From Leptodactylus fallax (lineage: Eukaryota > Chordata > Amphibia > Anura > Leptodactylidae), in assembly GCA_947044405.1 (NCBI GenBank), contig CAMRHE010000115.1:4898001-4962000 (forward strand): a stretch of 64,000 nucleotides of DNA, read 5' to 3'. Position numbers and translations under genes: made by a program. Under the pieces are notes generated by a model. The model had not been told where the DNA came from. It did not search any database and saw only the letters and a list, made by a program, of their open reading frames with translations. Shown here one piece after another: positions 58,361 to 64,000 of this stretch (positions are counted from its first letter, which is position 1; each line of letters starts with the position of its first letter).

Positions 58361-59726
58361 TGTTCTGTACTTTATCCAACATAAAAAATAAAAGACTTCT
58401 ATTAATTTAAAAACTCCCTAGCAAATAAATTGGAGTTTTCTAAATGGGAAAACTCCTATTTTTGGCTATTTAACAATCTTTCTTTGATGGTATGAACATA
58501 ATGACTGAGCCTTGTCTGTTGGGGCAAAACATGAAAGCCAACACTTCTGACATCTGAGTATGGTAACACATGGTCTACTCAGTCCAAGACATCGATGTCT
58601 GAGCTTTTCCTTTCTCCATAAGGTAGCTGAAGGACTAAGCAATCACACGGTGGCTTTCCAGCAAGTCATTGTCCTTATAAAAATTCAGCAAATCACTTCA
58701 ACTCTAGTCGGATCAAAGTCAAGGAAATTTGTATCAGACTTAAAGGGGCTGCATATTTTATCATATTTCCTAAGGAAAAGTCATCACCGGTATCTGATAT
58801 GTGGGGATCAGCCACCCAGACTGCAAAATCTGCTTCATATGGACATTCCATAAGTATAAAAATGCATCAGAGGCACGCTATGGGATCAGTTGTTCCTAAA
58901 AATATTGAAGCATGTAAAGATGTGTCACTGTTGTAATGATCCTCTTCACAGAAGGAGAGATCTGGTAATTCTATGGATGAAGGATATACTGTACCATGTA
59001 TGGACAGATTTTGTTTACAAGGAAAAAAAAAGAGTTGCTTCCCCTTTAAATGTGTTACTTGTATTGGTGATATATCATGGGATACAGTTACAGATGAGCT
59101 GTCTTGGATACCATTCAATAAGTCTGGGGTCAGTGGGTATTATAAGGGGCACTCAGCGCCAATGTGAAAGCTTGATACCGAGCAACCTCCTGTGGAATCA
59201 CATGCTGTATTCTGTAATGTAATGTGCCTGGTGTTATGAAAAGCTAATTTTGGACTGTCAGGGAACTGTACCAATCTGTCCCTTTTCACAAATAATTTTT
59301 CCTGGGAGCTTGACACTCCATCAATACAAATAATGGGAAAAGTCTCCCTGAAGTGAATTTTTAAAAGTTGACATCTGTGTTCTTACCACTGGCATTCTAT
59401 ATGGATCTAAAATTTCATTTATCAACATCAGTTACAAAGACAAAACCGAAAACACATACTTCTCTGCTGACAAATCGACGTTTCCCATCACAGATCGTAA
59501 CTGAAGAAGAATCATCGCCCTGTAAACAAGTTACTATAACACGTCATCTTCTAGTTTCTTCTGTCTGTTCAAGTTAAGATGGTTACTATCAGTATCATGT
59601 AGCACCAACATATTACACAGCGCTGTACAACAGTTATATATTATTTCACAGAAGTCCGGTTGCAAGGGCAACAGAAACCACCATAAAGCACTGTACAGAA
59701 GTAGCAAAGTTTACTTACTGTAACTC
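58361..59726. other. Intergenic with a MITE fragment
   Basis: AAGGGGCTGCATATTTTATC to GTGGGGATCAGCCACCC (about 58742-58818) resembles one arm of the GATGACCTATCC group. The remainder is unremarkable. Confidence 0.4.
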
Positions 59727-59730
59727 TTAA

Positions 59731-60054
59731 GGGTGTGTTCACACGGAGGAATTTGCCGCGGATTTAGAGGCGGATTTCGCCCCCAAATCCGGAGTAGATT
59801 CCTCCCGGGAATCCGCTTCCCATTGTTTTCAATGGGAGGCAGAGGTCACAGCAGGACACGGTAAAAAGAAGCGTCTTGCTCGATCTTGCCATGGATTTCA
59901 CGGCTCGAGACTCCCTGCTGATTAGGCCCGGATGAATGTGCCTAATCAGGGGCGGGAGGCTGCGACGGAATGCTGATGCTAGACCGCGGCGAAAATGCCA
60001 GCGGCAGAAATTGAAGAGGAATTCCTCTTAATTTTCCGCCATGTGAACATACCC
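59731..60054. mobile_element. TTAA-flanked palindromic MITE
   Basis: TTAA (59727-59730) precedes GGGTGTGTTCACACGG. The right end CCGCCATGTGAACATACCC precedes TTAA (60055-60058). TTAA duplications are typical of piggyBac and Kolobok superfamilies. Internal CCCATTGTTTTCAATGGGAG is itself palindromic. A decayed relative is at 24060-24260. Non-coding. Confidence 0.88.
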
Positions 60055-60107
60055 TTAAATGCATTGTTACAGCAAACCTAAACTTGACACTTACCAGGCA
60101 GGGAGAC

Positions 60108-60262
60108 TACACACATGAGAAGATAACATGATGACAAGTAAGGAAATCTTGGCTAGGTTTCTGACAAGTCCCAGACCACAGAAATTACTTATATTTGCAA
60201 AAATGTTTAACTTTCAATTGTCTAGAAATTTAAATATGGTTCATGGAAAAACCCTTTAAAGA
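60108..60262. repeat. One-arm relative of the 56421 palindrome
   Basis: AAGGAAATCTTGGCTAGGTT, TCTGACAAGTCCCAGAC and the outer CAATTGTCTAGAAATTTAAA match the right arm of the longer element. Confidence 0.65.
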
Positions 60263-61564
60263 TTTTAGCGTATGTACCATGGGTTCACATCACTTGGCTG
60301 GTACTGACTTTCAATAATCCCACATACAATCCACTGCTATTCTTGGAAGGAAGCAGACGTGTATTTTTCTATCATTTTACAGTCTCTTTATAACTGGATT
60401 AACCATACATTGTTTCTTGTGACTGATTGTGTGACTATAATCTAAGTGAGGAAGAAAAATTGGTTATTGCCAGTGCTGGAGTTAGGGGTTTGTAGGCTGT
60501 GTAGTTCAGGACTCATTACCTGGTCGTAATGACCTGGGTTCCCTGGCTTCACATACCCCATCCCTTGCTTGATTTCTAAACCCACTGCTCACGATGTACT
60601 TTTGTTGTTTATTTATTGGGCATTTTAATCGGCCTTTTATTGTTTGGGTTTTTTTGGCAAATTGGACAATTTACAGCAATTTTATTTGGGTACAAGATGT
60701 TATACTATTAGAGGAAATTGATTGAAAGTACCACAGCACATATCACCATTCCGTTCCAGCTTTCTTTATTGTCCTCAACAGTTGATTGCAACGTTTTCCA
60801 TCAAGATTGTTGGTCTTACTTGCCGTATAGGCAATTTTAGGTGACAATTTGAAAGAAAGAAATATAATAAATGTAAAAGTAATTTTTAAATTTTTTCCTC
60901 CATCAACACATGTTCCGTAGAGTGATTGATGATTTCTTTCAGAAAATGTAAATGGGAACAATAGCAGTATGCAATGAGAGATGAACGCTTATTATAATAC
61001 TGTGATAATGTCACAGCATAAAGCCAATTGTTATATGTGCGTCTCTGCAGTGCTGTTATTTCCTGGAGGAAGTGTTTAGTGGTCAGGCGCCACAGTCTGT
61101 GTAGGTAAGCGTGCCTGCACAGCGCCAAAAGAGCTCAATTTTCACAACGCAAGTGCAATTTAAGGTGATTTTTATGTCAGACGTTCTGTTCTTCTGTTTA
61201 TCCAAAGATGTTTTAAGCTTTTATTGTAAGAGAAAAGGGAAAAACATTCTATTTTGCTGGTAGAGGGAAAAAGACAGCACAGATTTAAGAAAAAAGAGAG
61301 GGGGCACATTTAATGGGCTGTGCAGTGTCAAAGTGCACTTAGTGTAAGCACAAAAAGACTGTCAGTAAATAGATACCCCAGAATTGTCCATTTATTTTTA
61401 AGTTATATCTGTTGCATCTGACCAATAAAGATTTGCCACTGAGTTTTTTCAATATTTTTCAATAACATATCTGCATATTTTTTTTCTATTTACATGGTAG
61501 GGACAGGAGATATAAAATGCATATTTGCCATTTAAAAGTTCAAGAATGATGATTAATAGTCATA
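60263..61564. other. Intergenic, nothing recognised
   Basis: No supported gene; T-rich near 61479. Confidence 0.4.
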
Positions 61565-61572
61565 TCCTATAA

Positions 61573-62213
61573 CCGTGATGGCGAACCTATGGCATGCGTT
61601 GCCATGATCGCTCAGTAACGGGGAATCCGGTACAGGATTCCCCATTAGTGAGTGATCGCTTCTTTCAGCTGTATGTGCAAATGCAAATACAGCTGAAAAC
61701 TGTCAGCGCAGGATCGCTTCCTACACAGTAGATGCTAAATCGGTAAAGGCTAAATACTGTACTCTGGAAGGACCTTTTGAAGTCATATGTCACATGACAG
61801 GGTAGGTGTGTCTTTACTTGTAAGAAGATTCTTCCACATGAAAAAAAAAGTTGTATCCCCGTGCAGTGGAGGAACATGGAGAAATGTGAGGTGCAGGGTG
61901 TAGTGTGGGGGGGAAAGATGTGGGGTGCAGTGTGTAGTGTGGAGGGAGAGATGTGGGGTACAGGGTGTAGTGTGGAGGGAGATGCAGAGTGTAGTGTGGG
62001 GGAGAGAGATGTGGGGTGTAGTGTGGGGGGGATGCAGAGTGTAGTGTGGGGGGAGAGATGTGAGGTGCAGGGGGTAGGGTGGGGGTAGAGATGCGGGGTG
62101 CAGGGGAGGCAGGTTAATTTAAGGTGAAATTGCCATGTTGGCAATTTGTGATAATTTAGTGGGCTTTGGGTTGCAGTTTGGGCATTCGGTCTCTAAAAGG
62201 TTCGCCATCGCTG
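61573..62213. mobile_element. hAT-type element with internal minisatellite and perfect 8-bp target duplication
   Basis: The left end CCGTGATGGCGAACCTATGG and right end AAAAGGTTCGCCATCGCTG are inverted copies of a CAGTGATGGCGAACCT-type hAT terminus. TCCTATAA flanks both sides exactly (61565-61572 and 62214-62221). The interior carries a G-rich minisatellite. No transposase is present, so it was moved in trans. Confidence 0.92.
61885..62110. repeat. G-rich minisatellite inside the hAT element
   Basis: Units around GAGATGTGGGGTGCAGGGTG, TAGTGTGGGGGGA recur with length variation (about 25-40 bp). The open frames on both strands (for example the Pro/Thr/His/Ser-rich minus frame 61665-62144) follow from the repeat and are not taken as genes. 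Confidence 0.9.
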
Positions 62214-62221
62214 TCCTATAA

Positions 62222-62837
62222 GAACCAGCAGAGCAGTAGGTTGTGAACAAAACATAGCCTACATCCTGTTGGAAGTGATATCTGTCCTTCCTCCCTACTC
62301 CTTTCCATTGTGACAGAGTTGCTTCCTGTATCAAGTTACAACATTCAGTAAGAAGCACCAGCTGCTGTAACTTAAAGTAGCACAAGCAGATGAGAGAGGG
62401 GGAAGGTAGGTTCTACAGACATCCTCAGCCTGTGCCCACATGCATATCTTTACCTAGTTTCACCCCAGGCAAGTGCTTCTCCCCAGATATGGCCATGACT
62501 ACTACTTAACATCCAGTCTTTCACAAAAAGTTTATGTTAGTGCACAATAGCTGCAATGTCATACTTCCCTGACTGGTTGCTCCTCTTCTGACAGCCACAG
62601 TTTTATACAATGCAAAAACTTTTAAACAGTTGTAGCAAAGGATCTCTTAAAGGCTTGAAAGTGACACAATTGCTCATGTTTGGAAATAATCTTGAAAAGA
62701 CTAACTTCCTATGCATAATATTTTCTTTGTATAATGAATAGCAAGATTATCGGAACTTCTTTTAGTTTGAGTAACATTGGTAACAATTGTGATTGTAGTG
62801 TCGGTATTTTTTGCACCAGACAAAATGATCTAGAAAT
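62222..62837. other. Intergenic, nothing recognised
   Basis: No supported gene. Confidence 0.4.
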
Positions 62838-62845
62838 GTTGTGGG

Positions 62846-63346
62846 TAGAGATGAGCGAAGTATTCAAAAATTCAATTCGGCAACTTCGCTGAATTTTGCA
62901 AAATGATTATATTCAATCCGAATTAAATCGTGGTGTATCACGTACCAAAAACAGCTATTTATTGGCTGCAGAGAGCCGGGGTGGGCGGCAAAATGGTGGA
63001 ACCCCTAGGAAGCGGTCATGTTTGACCAATGCATCCAAGTTGTTAAAACCCCGGATCGGTTATGGAGCTTTTAACACCTTGGATGCAGCGGTCAAACATG
63101 CCGTGTGCGCTTGCAAGGGGGTTAAAGGGATGTGACATCACAGGGTTGGCTGCTAATTGGATGCACGCATGGCATTGTGGATGATCCTGCGTTCCCAGTG
63201 TTCCTTGCCCCATGTAGAGCAGCCATTTTGAACTAAATGTGAATCGTTACCACGAAGCGTGAGGAAATTCGGATTCGATGCGAATTGAATATTTCCTGAA
63301 ATTCGGTTCAAATTCCACTTCTGCAGCTTTGATTCGCTCATCTCTA
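62846..63346. mobile_element. hAT-type element (TAGAGATGAGCGAA ends) with perfect 8-bp target duplication
   Basis: The left TAGAGATGAGCGAA and right TTCGCTCATCTCTA are exact inverted 14-bp termini. GTTGTGGG flanks both sides exactly (62838-62845 and 63347-63354). A second inverted segment (AATTCGGCAACTTCGC-like against GAAATTCGGTTCAAATTCC) extends the arms, and GGTCAAACATG with CATGTTTGACC is inverted internally. It is 501 bp with no transposase. Confidence 0.93.
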
Positions 63347-63381
63347 GTTGTGGGTTCTTGGCTAATATGAAAACCTCACTA

Positions 63382-63402
63382 TTTTTTTTTTTTTTTTTTT
63401 TT
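63382..63402. repeat. Poly-T run
   Basis: About 21 T. Confidence 0.95.
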
Positions 63403-63827
63403 AGTTTATTTTTTTTGGAGGAGATAGTATTCAATGGAAACTCATGACCATCAAACCTGACGCACCTGTATGCGAAAGGGATCTATAAAGGGTAGCTGTT
63501 ATGTTGAAATTGTAGTTCAGTCTGCCTGCAGGATGTATACTCAAGGAAAAATGGCTGTCAATCTCTAGGTAGAAGAGACCAGCAATGACCTAAGGATAAG
63601 CTGAATGGAAATGGCATGGTGTATGATTTGTGTTGTGTCTTCCAAAATTATTCTTAGGACAACCCCTTTAAGACTTTGGCATTCAAGCTGAGATGTTATT
63701 ATAATTTGCTACAGTAACATAACAGTTAGAAATGTGACAGACAGACAAAAAATTCCCTGGGGAGTCTGTCACTTAGAAATTTCCATTCTTTCCTCTCCAC
63801 ATCTATTCTATGCTTCTTCTCTGCCAG

Positions 63828-63890
63828 GTTATCTCAAATTTAGCATTGGTTTGTGGAGAGCGGCTCTCACGTGGCTTTCCATTATCATGG
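63828..63890 (+). other. Exon-like block with strong splice signals (unassigned)
   Basis: A pyrimidine-rich tract (TTCCATTCTTTCCTCTCCAC onward) ends CTCTGCCAG at 63827. After 63 bases the sequence is CATGG|GTGAGT, a near-consensus donor. Two frames are open: one reads YLKFSIGLWRAALTWLSIIM (phase 1 at both ends), the other VISNLALVCGERLSRGF (phase 0). The hydrophobic version is in phase with the donor of the exon at 11970, but no protein family is recognised and short exons arise by chance. Confidence 0.22.
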
Positions 63891-64000
63891 GTGAGTTATT
63901 TACTCAGTACTTCTGATGCATTTGTAGTTTTTTCTACAATTCAGGAGACATAGACATTGCCTATGGAGTGTATGTAGTCATATGGGACTATAGATGCATG

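Noticed and set aside
61665..62144. 159-codon minus-strand frame rich in Pro, Thr, His and Ser
   Set aside because: It is a translation of the G-rich minisatellite inside the hAT element; the plus strand is equally open, as expected of a repeat.

Overview
This window reads as non-coding, repeat-rich vertebrate nuclear DNA, most likely from a frog (anuran). The evidence is the base composition, the lack of long multi-domain reading frames, the abundance of Tc1/mariner elements of the inverted-repeat/direct-repeat type, many palindromic MITEs with TTAA-, TTTAAA- and 8-bp-flanked ends, and long TATC, TA and ATT microsatellites. The species assignment is inference from recalled repeat families; no host gene could be named. 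There are no rRNA or tRNA genes, no CRISPR array and no operon structure, and almost every open reading frame outside the transposases looks like chance.

Layout. 1-4.7 kb: a Tc1-like element cut by the window's left edge (transposase killed by a stop and by loss of a catalytic Asp), a palindromic MITE, a hAT-type MITE with a perfect 8-bp target duplication, a deleted Tc1 relic, and a complete Tc1-like element with an intact transposase (3081-4732, minus strand). 4.9-11 kb: an LTR-like fragment, weak exon-like stretches, two abutting MITEs, microsatellites, and a 57-bp minisatellite with a 170-bp higher-order period. 10.9-12 kb: the best host-gene candidate, a promoter-like stretch, a long leader, and a signal-peptide exon (11880-11970) ending at a GT donor. 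16.5-18.7 kb: a second, nearly identical copy of the intact Tc1 element inserted into a TATATGCCCTGATAC tandem array. 19.8-21.5 kb: a different Tc1 family, complete but with a one-base frameshift. 22.5-33 kb: a hAT MITE, a decayed Tc1 relic and several MITEs. 33.8-36.4 kb: five TATC microsatellites around a 417-bp palindrome. 37-60 kb: old dispersed repeats, palindromic MITEs, a solo Tc1 5' end, a Tc1 3' relic and a TTAA-flanked MITE. 61.5-63.4 kb: two hAT-type elements, each with a perfect 8-bp target duplication, one carrying a G-rich minisatellite. A second exon-like block lies at the right edge.

How the parts relate. The only proteins with a recognisable function are DDE transposases. The two intact copies (17029-18677 and 3081-4732) differ at about 20 positions plus one 3-bp indel by eye, so this family has moved recently and could supply transposase to relatives with matching ends. 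The hAT- and TTAA-type elements carry no transposase here and must have been moved by enzymes encoded elsewhere. If the 11.9-kb exon is real, most of the rest of the window may be its first intron. I found no convincing new molecular system; the most testable leads are the intact Tc1 pair, the hAT element with an internal minisatellite, and the candidate first exon with its upstream higher-order minisatellite.
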